DNA of 64,000 nt from an uncultured Corynebacterium sp. (GCF_946222835.1 NZ_CAMIHD010000006.1:53010-117009), one strand, 5' to 3'; positions 1 to 9,008 are shown, counted from the stretch's first letter. Notes: generated by a model not told the origin, from the letters alone. Translations and numbers: made by a program.

Positions 1-358
1 ACAGGCTCTTTTCGTTGCCGTCAAAGTCGCCGTCATAGCGGAAGACGCACTCCACGGTGAAGCCGTCTTTTACTTGGTCAAACTTATCTCCGATATCGAA
101 GCCGACAGCATCCTTGCGGCCGTCGAACTGAGCAACAGGGCGCTCAAGCACGCTGTCCTGTTCCACCGAGGGCGCACCGGTGGTTAGCGGCTCGGTTTCG
201 GAGGCGGAGTTGGTGATGCCCCCATTGTCTAGGGCCATATCGAAGATATCTGCTTGAGGCAGGGATTGAGCAGAAGCGAATGCGGGAGCCACCAGGCTCG
301 AACCGGCCAGGCTGATGGAGGTGATCAGAGCGGCCTTATAAAAACGTCTTTGAGACAC
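1..358 (-). CDS. Secreted LamG-like protein, N-terminal part
   Basis: The gene runs off the left edge, so only about 119 N-terminal residues are visible. Translation from a GTG at 358 gives a typical Sec signal peptide: a basic start, a hydrophobic stretch, then an AFASAQ cleavage region near residue 30. It is followed by a Ser/Thr-rich linker and the start of a beta-rich domain with LERPVAQFDG and FTVECVFRYDG. That pattern resembles LamG/concanavalin-type domains of corynebacterial secreted proteins, some of which carry a metallophosphoesterase further on. The catalytic part is outside the window, so only the secreted, probably carbohydrate- or surface-binding nature is supported. Confidence 0.6.
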   Translation of the reverse strand, partial: MSQRRFYKAALITSISLAGSSLVAPAFASAQSLPQADIFDMALDNGGITNSASETEPLTTGAPSVEQDSVLERPVAQFDGRKDAVGFDIGDKFDQVKDGFTVECVFRYDGDFDGNEKSL

Positions 359-708
359 GAGAATTCCTTGATACTTAGTATATGGGAGAGAGTTCGCGTC
401 CAGTCATAATGGAAGCGAATGGGACTAAGAGTAGACCGACTGATTTACGAAAAGTTGTCGGAATAGTTACGCCGAAATGAACGCGATTCAAATGTTTTTG
501 GCCAGGAATTATTTTCCTTCCTCTTCCCAAGTTAGGTCGCATCTGAATACAGAGAAAAGAGGGAAAGCTGGACATTCAGGCTTAATGAGCTACGCATTGT
601 TCAGGTCATAGAAATACGCCCGAACTGAAACGGTGGCTCTCCGGTGCGGTCATTCAAGCGCAATAGAACACTGCAAGCCTCGCAGGCCTAGGACAATTCA
701 AGCTTGTT
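359..708. other. Intergenic region without a recognised gene
   Basis: About 350 bases separate the start of the secreted LamG-like gene from the end of dgt. The only open frame here (375-575, minus) has no plausible protein character, and I see no tRNA or strong hairpin. The region presumably holds the promoter of the leftmost gene. Confidence 0.4.
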
Positions 709-2043
709 CTAACTCAAAAACCCAGACAGCTCCGCGCTCCGGCGGGCCAAGCGCTCCAGGCGGGACTCGGTCATGGAGGCAATCTGGTCGATGATGGCGC
801 GGTCGCGGGCGGCGTCGGTATCGGCCTGCTCCCACCACAGCCGGAAGGTGACATCGAGGGAGCCGGGGGCGCCGGCAACAAGGTAATCGTAGACGCGGTA
901 GATGCGCTCGCGCTGGCGGTCTTGGCGGGCTAGGTGCGCGGGCTCGTCCATGACGTAGAGGACGGCGATGGTTTTAAGCAGCTTAACCTCCGCTTCGGCT
1001 TGCTTGGGAACGACGAGGTCGCCGTGCATGCGGCCAAGGGCATTGGAGGCGATGAGCTTGTCATTAGCCTCGCTGGTGGCGCCAACAGTTGCGCCGACGT
1101 AGCGGCCCACGAGCTCCGAAGTCATCTTTTTGAGGTTGGCGTAATCGCGCAAGGAATAGTCAAAGTCACCGATGGCGTTGATGACGCTTAAGTTGCGCAG
1201 GCTATCGGCCGCCTCCAAGAGCTCATCGGCGGTGCCGCCGAAAGCCTTGGCACCCTTTTCCGCCAGCTGGGCCAGCTCCACCAAGTCCCACAGAACGTTC
1301 AAAGAGATGCGCCGGGAGATGATGCCATCTTCCACATCGTGCACGGAGTAGGCGATGTCATCGGACCAGTCCATGACCTGGGCTTCGATGCATTTGCGAT
1401 TATCGCTATGGCCCTCGCGCAGCCAGTCCAAAAGGTGCGCGTCCTCGTCGTAGGCGCCGTACTTGCGGTTGGTGGTGCCATCCGGGTTGGTCTTGGTCCA
1501 GGGGTATTTGCAGGCGCCGTCAAGGGCCGCGCGGGTGAGGTTGAGGCCATAGCTTTGCGGCTGGCCGTGGGCATCGTCCACGATGACCTTGGGCTCCAGG
1601 CGGGTGAGGATGCGCAGGGTCTGCGCGTTGCCTTCAAAGCCGTTGAGGGCAACCTCATTGAGGGCATTTTCGCCATTGTGGCCATAGGGCGGGTGGCCGA
1701 TGTCATGGGTAAGCCCTGCCATATCGCAGAGATCGGGATCGAGGCCGAGCCCGGAGCCGATGCTGCGCGCGATTTGCCCTACCTCCAGCGAGTGGGTCAG
1801 GCGGGTGCGCGGGGTATCGCCATCGCGCGGGCCGACGACCTGGGTTTTATCAGCTAACCGGCGCAGCGCGGCCGAGTGCAGCACGCGGGCGCGGTCACGG
1901 GCAAAAAGCCCACGGTGCTCCTCCACATTATGAAAAGCTGAACCCTTCGGCTTTTCATCGGCCAGGCGGGCAAAGTCGGCGGCGGAATAAGAATAGGACA
2001 CGGCCTTAAGCTTATTCTCTGCACTGGCCTTTAGGGCGAGCAA
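709..2043 (-). CDS. dgt: dGTPase-like deoxynucleotide triphosphohydrolase (Dgt, HD domain)
   Basis: The 444-residue protein has the HD-domain signature of dGTPases, which hydrolyse dNTPs to nucleosides and tripolyphosphate. It shows RLTHSLEV around His84, the metal-binding THDIGHPPYGHNGE segment around His113-Asp114, and a later MDWSDDIAYSVHD metal ligand motif. Length fits the family. The start used is TTG at 2043. A GTG at 2001 (peptide beginning VSYSYSAAD) is an equally plausible start and removes a poorly conserved leader. It lies 6 bases after the DUF218 gene on the same strand, so the two are probably cotranscribed. It sits near glyS, the usual actinobacterial neighbourhood. Substrate preference for dGTP is inferred from the family. 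Confidence 0.93.
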   Translation of the reverse strand: MLALKASAENKLKAVSYSYSAADFARLADEKPKGSAFHNVEEHRGLFARDRARVLHSAALRRLADKTQVVGPRDGDTPRTRLTHSLEVGQIARSIGSGLGLDPDLCDMAGLTHDIGHPPYGHNGENALNEVALNGFEGNAQTLRILTRLEPKVIVDDAHGQPQSYGLNLTRAALDGACKYPWTKTNPDGTTNRKYGAYDEDAHLLDWLREGHSDNRKCIEAQVMDWSDDIAYSVHDVEDGIISRRISLNVLWDLVELAQLAEKGAKAFGGTADELLEAADSLRNLSVINAIGDFDYSLRDYANLKKMTSELVGRYVGATVGATSEANDKLIASNALGRMHGDLVVPKQAEAEVKLLKTIAVLYVMDEPAHLARQDRQRERIYRVYDYLVAGAPGSLDVTFRLWWEQADTDAARDRAIIDQIASMTESRLERLARRSAELSGFLS

Positions 2044-2049
2044 CGTGGC

Positions 2050-2625
2050 CTACGTGCGGCCGTCTTCCTGCTCAATCGTCTGATGCCGCAGCTTTTGATT
2101 GGGCCGCAGCACTTGCTCCACGCGGTAGAAACCATTGCGCAGTGCCGCGGCGCCGCGCGGCGGCAAAAGACCGGCCACCAGCGCGTAGGCCACGCCACCG
2201 GTTTCGTGGGCAAGGTAGCGCCACCAGGGCTTAGAAAAGCGCGCGGCCGGGTAGTACGGCGTGCCGGAGACGGTGGCAGTGATGCCCTCTTGGCGGGCGA
2301 TGAGGGCGGTGCGCAGGCGGTGGAGGGGATCGGTGATGATGGTGGCGTCGGAAAGCGCGAAGGCTTCCTTGGCCGCTTTCAGGGAGCTGCGGGTATCCAT
2401 CCCCTCCTCCACCGCGTGAACGGTCAGGTGTGGGAAGTGCTCGCGCAGAAAGGTGCGGCCAACGCCGGCTTCAGTAAACCTATCGCCAGGCAGCTTGCCG
2501 CCCACGGTAATGACCTCCAGTCCCTCGGCCGCGGCTAACTCACCGGCATGGCGCAGGCGGCCGGCCAAAATGTGGGAGGGGCGGCCATCGTATTGGGCGG
2601 TTCCTAAAACAATTGCGTACTTCAC
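2050..2625 (-). CDS. DUF218 (YdcF/SanA/ElyC-type) protein
   Basis: This 191-residue protein starts with a hydrophobic beta strand followed by GTAQYDGRPS. It continues with a Rossmann-like core containing VITVGGKLPGDRFTEA and DATIITDPLHRLR, the pattern of DUF218 proteins. Family members such as ElyC and SanA affect envelope or lipid-carrier homeostasis, but the biochemical reaction is not settled. The start is GTG at 2625. It is the first gene of a probable two-gene unit with dgt and is divergent from the TPM-domain gene that begins 54 bases away. Confidence 0.8.
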   Translation of the reverse strand: MKYAIVLGTAQYDGRPSHILAGRLRHAGELAAAEGLEVITVGGKLPGDRFTEAGVGRTFLREHFPHLTVHAVEEGMDTRSSLKAAKEAFALSDATIITDPLHRLRTALIARQEGITATVSGTPYYPAARFSKPWWRYLAHETGGVAYALVAGLLPPRGAAALRNGFYRVEQVLRPNQKLRHQTIEQEDGRT

Positions 2626-2679
2626 TGCCCCACTACATTACCTGCCAGAGCGCTAAGTTAAGCCGGTAAAGTGGTGGGC

Positions 2680-4704
2680 ATGAATTTGAGTGCACGTTTG
2701 GGCCGCGCGGCCATCGCCGCTTTCATTTTGGGCTGCACCTCTATCGGTGCGGGGTCTGCCTTCACAGCCGAGACCACCACCGTCGCGCAGGGCGCCGGTA
2801 CGGCGACCCTCACGGAGAAGGTTACCGATGATGCGGGTGTATTAAGCACGCAAGAAAAGGCCGAGCTCAGGGAGAAGATTGGCCAGCTGCAAAAAGAGGA
2901 GCACCGAACCCTTTTTGTCTACATCACCGATGAGTTGGGCACGGATCCGGAAACCTTTGCCGCAGCGACGGTCAAGGACAAGGGACCGAATTCCGCGGTC
3001 TATGCGCTATCCATCAATGACCGCAAGATGGGCGTGCAGACCGGCAAGGATTGGCCCAAGGGCCGACTCGACCAGATGTATGACGCCGCCTATGACAAGC
3101 TCGCCAGCGATGAATACGGTGCTTCCGCCCTCGCGCTTGCCGACGCCGCCCTGGGCAACTCCTCCAGCAACTCCGCCTCCGATTCCTCTGGCCTAGCGTG
3201 GCTGGGCGGTGGCGCGGCTGCCATCGTCGTCGCCGGTGGCGGAATCATGTACTACTCCCGCCGCACTACCAAGAAGAATAATGCGCAGACGCTGGAGTCT
3301 GCCCGCGAGATCGCCCCAGGCGATACCGATCAGCTAAACCGCCTGCCGTTGGAAACCCTGGACCAGCTGGCCCAGGAGGAGTTGGTCTCTACCGATGAGT
3401 CCATCCGCCGCGGCAAGGAGGAGCTCAATATCGCGCTCTCCGAATTCGGCCCAGAGCGCGTGCGCCCGTTTACCAAGGCCATGAACCACTCCACCTCTAC
3501 CCTGCAAAAGGCCTTCCACCTGCGCCAGCGCTTGGATGATGCCGTGCCGGAATCCCCGGCCGAGCGCCGCCAGATGCTGGTAGAAATCGTCTCCTCCTGC
3601 GGCCAGGCCGATGATGCCCTGGATGCGCAGGCCGAGGAGTTTGCCAAGATGCGCGACCTCCTTATCCACTCCGATGAGAAACTGGACGAGCTCACCCAGC
3701 GCACCGTGGGCCTGCGCGCCCGCCTCCCCGAAGCCGAATCCACATTGGCCGGCTTGAAGGGCAACTATGACGAGCACGTACTCTCCTCCATTGCCGATAA
3801 CCCGGAGCTTGCCGCCGCTTCCCTCGATGAGGCCGAAAAACTGCTTGACAAGGCCCGCGGGGTCCAAGCCCAGCCGGCCGGCCAGCAGGGTCCGCTGGTG
3901 AGACTTATTCGCGATATCGAGCACGCCTGCGAGATGACGGATCGCCTCATTTCCGGCGTGGAAAATGCCGAGGAGAATATCGCCACCGCCCGCGGCAACC
4001 TCGAGGCGCTTATCGCCGAGGTAGAAGGCGAGATCAACGAGGCCCGCGAGCTCGAGCGCCAAGGCAAGGCCCAGGGAACCACCGCGGATTGGGACGCCCT
4101 CGAGGATCTGCTCGGCCGCGCCGGCACCGCCGTCAACGAGGCCAAGGCCCACGGCCAACAGGATCCGCTGAGCCAGCACACCGCGCTGACCTCCATCGAT
4201 ACTCAGCTGGATGAAGCGCTTGACCGCGTCCGGGAAAAGACCTCCACCCACGCGCGCCAGCTGGATCTTTTCCGCCAGCAGATTTCCGTGGCGGAATCCA
4301 ATATCCAGGCTGCAGAGGACCTCATTTCCTCCCGCGGGCGCATCATCGGCTCGGGTGCGCGCACCGCGCTTGCCGACGCCAAACGTCTCCACGCCCAAGC
4401 CCTCCACACCGAGCGCAGCGATATCCGCGCCGCGCTTCAGTCCTCCCGCGAAGCGGTGGCCGCAGCCCAAGCGGCGCTGCAGCGCGCCAAGAATGACATC
4501 GACGAACACCGCCGCCGCCAGCAGCGCCAGCAGATGGGCAATGCGGCCGGCAATGTCGTGACTGGTATGGTCCTTGGCCAAATGCTCGGCGGCGGCCGCG
4601 GCTTCGGCGGTGGATTCGGAGGCGGCGGCTTCGGCGGAGGCAGCTTTGGCGGCGGCGGCTTCGGCGGTGGTGGCGGAGGCGGCTTCCGCGGCGGCTCCTT
4701 CTAA
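2680..4704 (+). CDS. TPM-domain (DUF477) membrane protein with coiled coil and glycine-rich tail
   Basis: I take ATG at 2680, because translation then opens with a signal-like segment (LSARLGRAAIAAFILGCTS). The mature N-terminus has the TPM fold, with VTDDAGVLSTQEKAEL and a following beta-strand TLFVYITDELG. A single membrane span (GGGAAAIVVAGGGIMYYSRR) lies near residues 175-195. It is followed by roughly 400 residues of charged, heptad-like helix and a C-terminal tail of FGGGG repeats, about 40 residues long. Bacterial TPM proteins have been linked to membrane or photosystem repair; the role here is unknown. An ILGC at the signal could be a weak lipobox. The long cytoplasmic coil suggests a scaffold or assembly role, which is inference. 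Confidence 0.82.
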   Translation: MNLSARLGRAAIAAFILGCTSIGAGSAFTAETTTVAQGAGTATLTEKVTDDAGVLSTQEKAELREKIGQLQKEEHRTLFVYITDELGTDPETFAAATVKDKGPNSAVYALSINDRKMGVQTGKDWPKGRLDQMYDAAYDKLASDEYGASALALADAALGNSSSNSASDSSGLAWLGGGAAAIVVAGGGIMYYSRRTTKKNNAQTLESAREIAPGDTDQLNRLPLETLDQLAQEELVSTDESIRRGKEELNIALSEFGPERVRPFTKAMNHSTSTLQKAFHLRQRLDDAVPESPAERRQMLVEIVSSCGQADDALDAQAEEFAKMRDLLIHSDEKLDELTQRTVGLRARLPEAESTLAGLKGNYDEHVLSSIADNPELAAASLDEAEKLLDKARGVQAQPAGQQGPLVRLIRDIEHACEMTDRLISGVENAEENIATARGNLEALIAEVEGEINEARELERQGKAQGTTADWDALEDLLGRAGTAVNEAKAHGQQDPLSQHTALTSIDTQLDEALDRVREKTSTHARQLDLFRQQISVAESNIQAAEDLISSRGRIIGSGARTALADAKRLHAQALHTERSDIRAALQSSREAVAAAQAALQRAKNDIDEHRRRQQRQQMGNAAGNVVTGMVLGQMLGGGRGFGGGFGGGGFGGGSFGGGGFGGGGGGGFRGGSF

Positions 4705-4715
4705 CCCAAGCAACG

Positions 4716-4743
4716 GCCACCCCGCTCCTCACGAGGGGCTGGC
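4716..4743 (+). terminator. Probable intrinsic terminator after the TPM gene
   Basis: GCCACCCC (4716-4723) can pair with GGGG-c-TGGC (4735-4743), and TTATTTT lies shortly downstream. It sits 12 bases after the TPM stop codon. Confidence 0.5.
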
Positions 4744-4816
4744 TGGCCTTATTTTCTGCCCCGTCTCCCCCGTCGGCGGCGCTTTCGTTGGCGGCGCCTT
4801 CGTTGGTGGCGCGGGG

Positions 4817-5263
4817 CTAGGTGCGCAGGGTGCGCGGGGTGGCGTCGAGAAGCAAGCAGGCGTAGCTCAAGAAGATGGCGTCGAGCTCCGGTAGCTCGTC
4901 CACGCCCACGCTCACGCGCAGGCCATCGCCGGCCGGCGCGGTGTTGGCAACCTCGGCGCCGGTGCCGCGGGCCACGATGCGGCGCTCGCGGCGGAAGGGG
5001 TTGCGGCGCTCCAGCAGGTACTCGCGGTCGGCGCAGGTCGCGCGCAGGCGGGTGACGGTGATCCCGGCCTGGGTGACCGAGAAATCCTCGCCCGCGGCGG
5101 TCTGCGCGCGCAAGAAGAAACGCGGGGAGGAAGAATCCAGCGAGGATTCTACTGCGAGGCGCTCGCCGGCCGCGGTGGCAAGCACGCCGTCGCGCACGGA
5201 AGCAAGCTCGTGCCCCACGTCGTTGGTGAGAGCGCCCGCGCGCCAAGTCCACTGCGCAGTCAT
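4817..5263 (-). CDS. Conserved hypothetical protein, beta-rich
   Basis: Start ATG at 5263 overlaps the TAA of the upstream gene by one base (TAATG), so the two are translationally coupled. The 148-residue product has no signal peptide or membrane span. It is rich in short alternating strands and Arg clusters (ADREYLLERRNPFRRERR). It ends in DELPELDAIFLSYACLLLD, a helix resembling the end of LURP-one/scramblase-like beta-barrel folds. That fold assignment is a guess. I do not recognise a function. Cotranscription with glyS and the membrane protein upstream is likely because all three are packed head to tail. Confidence 0.7.
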   Translation of the reverse strand: MTAQWTWRAGALTNDVGHELASVRDGVLATAAGERLAVESSLDSSSPRFFLRAQTAAGEDFSVTQAGITVTRLRATCADREYLLERRNPFRRERRIVARGTGAEVANTAPAGDGLRVSVGVDELPELDAIFLSYACLLLDATPRTLRT

Positions 5264-5772
5264 TAGAAGACGAAAAGCGCGAGGATGGCAACGATGGATG
5301 CGAGGACCAAGGTGATGATCCACGCCCAGGCTTTGCCCTGGGTATTGGCATCAAGGATGACGCGGGTAAACCAGCTCAAGCCGGCGATCTCCGCGGTGGT
5401 CAGGCCCTCGGCATCGTGCTCGAATTCGAGGATGGACTTGCGCACGCCGGAGTTTCGCGCGGAGAACTGCCCTACCTTTTCATCATCGACATCATCGATG
5501 ATCCAGTCGCCGCTATTTTCATTGATGAAGTGGAAAGTGCGGCCGTTGAGCGATGCCTCCAAACGCTTGTCGCGGCCGAGGCGGCCGGCAAGGCGGTAGA
5601 TGGAGCCGTCGGCAAGCGTGGCAGAGGCTCCCAGGTCGCTGACCTCGGTGCGCCAGAAATGCCCGTCCACCTCTGCGGACTGCCCCGAGAATACACCGAG
5701 CTGCTCTGGGCCGTCTTCGGCCAAGAGCACGGGTTTTGCGCGGTCAGAGCGATCCCAGCTGGTGTAATGCAT
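5263..5772 (-). CDS. Hypothetical C-terminally anchored membrane protein
   Basis: The 169-residue protein has a soluble, beta-rich N-terminal region followed by one C-terminal hydrophobic segment (AWAWIITLVLASIVAILALFVF). It therefore looks like a tail-anchored cytoplasmic-facing protein. ATG at 5772 follows the glyS stop (5775-5777) directly. A GTG at 5781 overlapping the glyS stop is an alternative start. The gene lies between glyS and another unknown gene with one-base overlap. Function unknown; the repeated WRTEVSDLGASATLADG/IYRLAGRLG stretches suggest a beta-sandwich. Confidence 0.7.
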   Translation of the reverse strand: MHYTSWDRSDRAKPVLLAEDGPEQLGVFSGQSAEVDGHFWRTEVSDLGASATLADGSIYRLAGRLGRDKRLEASLNGRTFHFINENSGDWIIDDVDDEKVGQFSARNSGVRKSILEFEHDAEGLTTAEIAGLSWFTRVILDANTQGKAWAWIITLVLASIVAILALFVF

Positions 5773-5774
5773 CC

Positions 5775-7154
5775 TTAGCACCCAATCAGGCGAGCGGCGA
5801 GGTAGGCCTCGAGGTCATCGAGCTTCACGCGCTCCTGCTCCATGGTGTCGCGCTCGCGCACGGTCACGGCGTCATCATCGAGGGTGTCGAAGTCGAAGGT
5901 GACGCAGAACGGGGTACCGATCTCATCCTGGCGGCGGTAGCGGCGGCCAATGGCACCGGAGACATCGAAGTCCACGTTCCAGTGAGCGCGCAGCTTATCG
6001 GCCAGCTTGCGGGCAGGCTCGGAGAGCTCTTCCTTCTTGGACAGCGGAAGTACGGCTACCTTGATCGGTGCCAGGCGGCGGTCCAGACGCAGAACCACGC
6101 GCTTGTCGGTGCCGCCCTTGGCGTTGGGAGCTTCTTCCTCGTCGTAGGCATCGACCAGGAAGGCCATCATGGAGCGGCCCAGGCCGGCGGCCGGCTCGAT
6201 GACGTACGGTATCCAGCGCTCGTCATTGGCCTGGTCATAGTAGGACAGGTCCTCGCCCGAGCCCTTGGCGTGTACGGATAGGTCATAGTCCGTGCGGTTG
6301 GCCACGCCTTCCAGCTCGCCCCACTTGGAGCCCTTGAAGCCAAAGGCGTACTCCACGTCCACGGTGCGCTTGGAGTAGTGGGAGAGCTTTTCCTTCGGGT
6401 GCTCGTAGAGGCGCAGGTTTTCTTCCTTGATGCCGAGGTCGACGTACCAGTTGTAGCGGTCATCGATCCAGTACTGGTGCCACTCTTCATCCTCGCCCGG
6501 CTTAACGAAGAATTCCATCTCCATCTGCTCGAACTCGCGGGTGCGGAAGATGAAGTTACCTGGGGTGATCTCATTGCGGAAGGACTTACCAATATTCGCA
6601 ATGCCAAACGGTGGCTTCATGCGCGAGGAGGTCATCACGTTCTTGAAGTTAACGAAGATGCCCTGTGCGGTCTCCGGGCGCAGGTAGTGCAGTCCCTGCT
6701 CATCATCGACTGGGCCTAGGAAGGTCTTGAGCAGGCCGGAGAAGGCCTTTGGCTCGGTCCAGTCGCCCGGCTGACCGGTTTCCGGGTCATTGATATCTGC
6801 CAGGCCGTTTTCCGGCTCGTGGCCGTGCTTTTCCTCATAAGCTTCAATGAGGTGGTCGGCGCGGTAGCGCTTACCAGTGTGGCGGGATTCCACCAGCGGG
6901 TCAGAGAAAACTTCAACGTGGCCGGAGGATACCCAGACCTGGCGTGGCTGGATGACGGAGGTATCTACACCCACAACATCGGCGCGGGACTGGACCATGT
7001 GGCGCCACCACTGGCGCTTAATGTTTTCCTTGAGCTCTACACCAAGAGGGCCGTAGTCCCACGCGGAGCGGGAACCGCCGTAAATTTCACCTGCCTGGTA
7101 GACCAAGCCGCGGCGCTTACACAGGTTTACAACGGTATCGATGACGGATGCCAT
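5775..7154 (-). CDS. glyS: Glycyl-tRNA synthetase, class II dimeric type
   Basis: The 459-residue product begins [16 protein letters not shown], preceded by an AGAGGAG ribosome site, so I use ATG at 7154 rather than codons further upstream. It shows the alpha2-type GlyRS landmarks: [14 protein letters not shown] near residue 25, the class II motif 2 region [23 protein letters not shown], and the motif 3 [14 protein letters not shown]. It charges tRNA-Gly in the cytoplasm. An anticodon-binding domain follows near the C-terminus ([13 protein letters not shown]). Position next to dgt and the Zur locus is normal for corynebacteria. Confidence 0.97.
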   Translation of the reverse strand: MASVIDTVVNLCKRRGLVYQAGEIYGGSRSAWDYGPLGVELKENIKRQWWRHMVQSRADVVGVDTSVIQPRQVWVSSGHVEVFSDPLVESRHTGKRYRADHLIEAYEEKHGHEPENGLADINDPETGQPGDWTEPKAFSGLLKTFLGPVDDEQGLHYLRPETAQGIFVNFKNVMTSSRMKPPFGIANIGKSFRNEITPGNFIFRTREFEQMEMEFFVKPGEDEEWHQYWIDDRYNWYVDLGIKEENLRLYEHPKEKLSHYSKRTVDVEYAFGFKGSKWGELEGVANRTDYDLSVHAKGSGEDLSYYDQANDERWIPYVIEPAAGLGRSMMAFLVDAYDEEEAPNAKGGTDKRVVLRLDRRLAPIKVAVLPLSKKEELSEPARKLADKLRAHWNVDFDVSGAIGRRYRRQDEIGTPFCVTFDFDTLDDDAVTVRERDTMEQERVKLDDLEAYLAARLIGC

Positions 7155-7337
7155 AAGTTTTCGGACTCCTCTGGTAGGGGACAGTCTTGACAATCTCGTT
7201 CAGTCTAACCCTAAGCGCTTGCCGGCGGTGGATTAGGGCATGAATTTAATTTGAAATACATACGAGTTATTGAACACATCGGGTAAAATAAGGGTGCCCG
7301 ACAGGTAATAGTTATTTAATTGAAGGTGACATTCCCT

Positions 7338-7628
7338 ATGACGACCACTGATACGGCGATTAATGGTTCTGCGGCCGCCGGCGTGATCGCTGCCCTCGAT
7401 TCGCCCCTACGCATCGCCATCATCTCCCGCCTGGCCGAGCGCGATCACTTCGTGCACGAGCTAGTAAAGGCTACAGGTAAGTCCCAGCCACTTATTAGCC
7501 AGCACCTGCGCGTTCTCAAGCAGGCGAGCATTGTTGATTCCGAGCGCAGCGGGCGCGAGGTAACCTACTCACTTATTGCGCCGCAGGTATTGGACTTGCT
7601 TGCCGACGCCGCCAGGATCGCCTCCTAG
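7338..7628 (+). CDS. ArsR/SmtB-family metal-responsive repressor (Znr-like)
   Basis: ATG at 7338 has GAAGGTGA eight bases upstream and gives a 96-residue winged-helix protein. The core reads ALDSPLRIAIISRL then LVKATGKSQPLISQHLRVLKQA, the ArsR recognition helix, then a GREVTYSL wing. It is followed immediately by a Fur-family gene of Zur type. In Corynebacterium glutamicum the same gene order (znr-zur) forms a zinc-responsive pair, so zinc sensing is inferred from synteny. I do not see a classical alpha3 CxC metal site. It is divergent from glyS. Confidence 0.85.
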   Translation: MTTTDTAINGSAAAGVIAALDSPLRIAIISRLAERDHFVHELVKATGKSQPLISQHLRVLKQASIVDSERSGREVTYSLIAPQVLDLLADAARIAS

Positions 7629-7701
7629 CCCACCCCTCCCCCGTGCATATAAAGCCGCCTGACTATGCAGTTGTTGAAAAAGAATTGATAATATAAAGGT
7701 C

Positions 7702-8121
7702 ATGGCTTTACACGACAGTATTCCCAAACTAGGCGCGCGCAATACCAAGCAGCGCACCGCAGTCGTCGAGGTGCTCCGGGAAATGGAGAAATTCTCCTCC
7801 GCTAAGGAGATCTACCACGAGCTTCAAGAGCGCGAGGAGAAGGTGGGCCTGACCACCGTGTACCGCACCCTGCAGTCCCTGACTGATATCGATGCAGTGG
7901 ACGCACTCCACATGCCCAATGGCGAAACCCTCTACCGCCATTGCGAGACCGATGCCCATCACCACCACTTGGTATGCACCAAGTGTGGCCGCACCGAGGA
8001 GATCGACGGCGGACCCATTGAAAAGTGGGCGACCTCTGTAGCCGAACAGTACGGTTTCGAACTCACCGGCCACGACGCCGAGGTCTTTGGCATCTGCAGC
8101 AACTGCGCCGCTGCCGCTTAA
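7702..8121 (+). CDS. zur: Fur-family zinc uptake regulator Zur
   Basis: This 139-residue Fur-type regulator has an N-terminal winged helix (NTKQRTAVVEVL, TTVYRTLQSLTD). Its C-terminal dimer domain carries the His-rich metal segment CETDAHHHHLVCTKCG and two CxxC pairs at Cys92/95 and Cys132/135, which hold structural zinc. The order after the ArsR gene and the homologous position in C. glutamicum argue for Zur rather than Fur. It would repress zinc-uptake genes when zinc-loaded. A strong terminator follows at 8161-8195. Confidence 0.9.
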   Translation: MALHDSIPKLGARNTKQRTAVVEVLREMEKFSSAKEIYHELQEREEKVGLTTVYRTLQSLTDIDAVDALHMPNGETLYRHCETDAHHHHLVCTKCGRTEEIDGGPIEKWATSVAEQYGFELTGHDAEVFGICSNCAAAA

Positions 8122-8160
8122 GCATCCTCGCTCCGCCTAGCAAAGCCGCTCCTCCCCTAG

Positions 8161-8195
8161 CCCCAGCCTCCATCTCGGAGCCTGGGGGTTTCTTG
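8161..8195 (+). terminator. Intrinsic terminator after zur
   Basis: CCCCAG-c-CTCC pairs with GGAG-c-CTGGGG and is followed by GGTTTCTTG. It lies 40 bases after the zur stop and before the convergent CPBP gene. Confidence 0.75.
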
Positions 8196-8230
8196 TGCGG
8201 CACACAGTGGCAGCGCATCGCGCGCCCAGG

Positions 8231-8893
8231 CTATAGCGCCGAGACTGCAATTAACTGCACGGCCACATTATTGACCAGGTGCACAATAAAGCCTGCACGC
8301 AATGAATTGTGGAAACGAGTTACTAGCGCACACCCCATCTCCAGAAAAGTCGCATACACAATGACCGGCGGCGCAATATGGGCGACACCAAATATCAGCG
8401 AGCTGAGTATCACGCTGGCAAAGGCAGGGACGCTCTGATCCAAATACCCCATAAGCAGGCGGCGAAACACAATTTCTTCCACCAGCGGTGCCAACAAGAG
8501 ATAGCAAGCCAAAGAAACGACCACCATGACACCGCGCCCGTCAGCTGCAGATGTACTTTCCGAGGGCGATAGCCCCAATAGCGGACCCACAATCGCAGCA
8601 GCGGCCCCAGCCGCCAGAATCACAAGGGGAACCTGCCACAGCAAGTGCCAACCACGCCTACCCAAAGGAAGAAAGCCCAGGCTAATCCCCCTCTGTTTGA
8701 GGTAACACACCAGAGCCGCCGTAGGCACTACCACCGAAAAGACAAGCGCAACAGGCATAACCACACCTAGCCCACCCGTTGTCAAGCCGGTTTTCAACAT
8801 GACAAAAACTGTCACTACCAATAAAACATCCATGGCAATGATGGTGGCTATTCCGATAAGTGCGTCTTTTAGCCTGATGTCGTCTTCTGCCAT
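8231..8893 (-). CDS. CPBP-family intramembrane metalloprotease
   Basis: The 220-residue protein is strongly hydrophobic, with about six to seven membrane segments. It shows the three CPBP (CAAX/Rce1-like) motifs in order: VEEIVFRRLL, FGVAHI, and the final HLVNN. These supply the glutamates, histidines and asparagine of the membrane-embedded active site. Bacterial relatives process or protect against small peptides such as bacteriocins, and some act on envelope signalling, but no substrate can be named. It is convergent with zur and divergent from the CTTTAC-controlled pair. Confidence 0.88.
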   Translation of the reverse strand: MAEDDIRLKDALIGIATIIAMDVLLVVTVFVMLKTGLTTGGLGVVMPVALVFSVVVPTAALVCYLKQRGISLGFLPLGRRGWHLLWQVPLVILAAGAAAAIVGPLLGLSPSESTSAADGRGVMVVVSLACYLLLAPLVEEIVFRRLLMGYLDQSVPAFASVILSSLIFGVAHIAPPVIVYATFLEMGCALVTRFHNSLRAGFIVHLVNNVAVQLIAVSAL

Positions 8894-8948
8894 GCCCCTA
8901 CCCTAAAAGGCTGCCACTCATCCTTAAGAATGAAATTCCCCCGCGATA

Positions 8949-9008
8949 GTAAAGCTCACTTTACAGTAAAGGATGCTTCACATATGGTAGGTGTCAAGCA
9001 CGCTTTAC
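8949..9008 (+). promoter_or_regulatory. Putative operator of alternating GTAAAG/CTTTAC half-sites
   Basis: GTAAAG (8949-8954), CTTTAC (8959-8964) and GTAAAG (8966-8971) form two overlapping perfect inverted repeats with spacers of 4 and 1. A fourth CTTTAC lies at 9003-9008. The sites overlap the predicted -35 box of the membrane-protein/XRE pair, so autoregulation by the small XRE protein is the simplest reading (inference). Confidence 0.6.
8960..8988 (+). promoter_or_regulatory. Sigma-A-like promoter
   Basis: TTTACA (8960-8965) and TATGGT (8983-8988) are separated by exactly 17 bases. Transcription would start near 8995, which rules out the GTG at 8991 as the start of the next gene and supports TTG at 9033. 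Confidence 0.55.

Noticed and set aside
375..575. Small minus-strand frame in the first intergenic region
   Set aside because: No ribosome site and no protein-like composition.
3334..4713. Long open frame opposite the TPM-domain gene
   Set aside because: It mirrors the Ala/Glu- and Gly-rich codons of the real gene and has no start site or motif.
4760..4810. Tandem GGCGGCGC-type repeats after the TPM gene
   Set aside because: Only two imperfect copies in a GC-rich intergenic end; no evidence for function.
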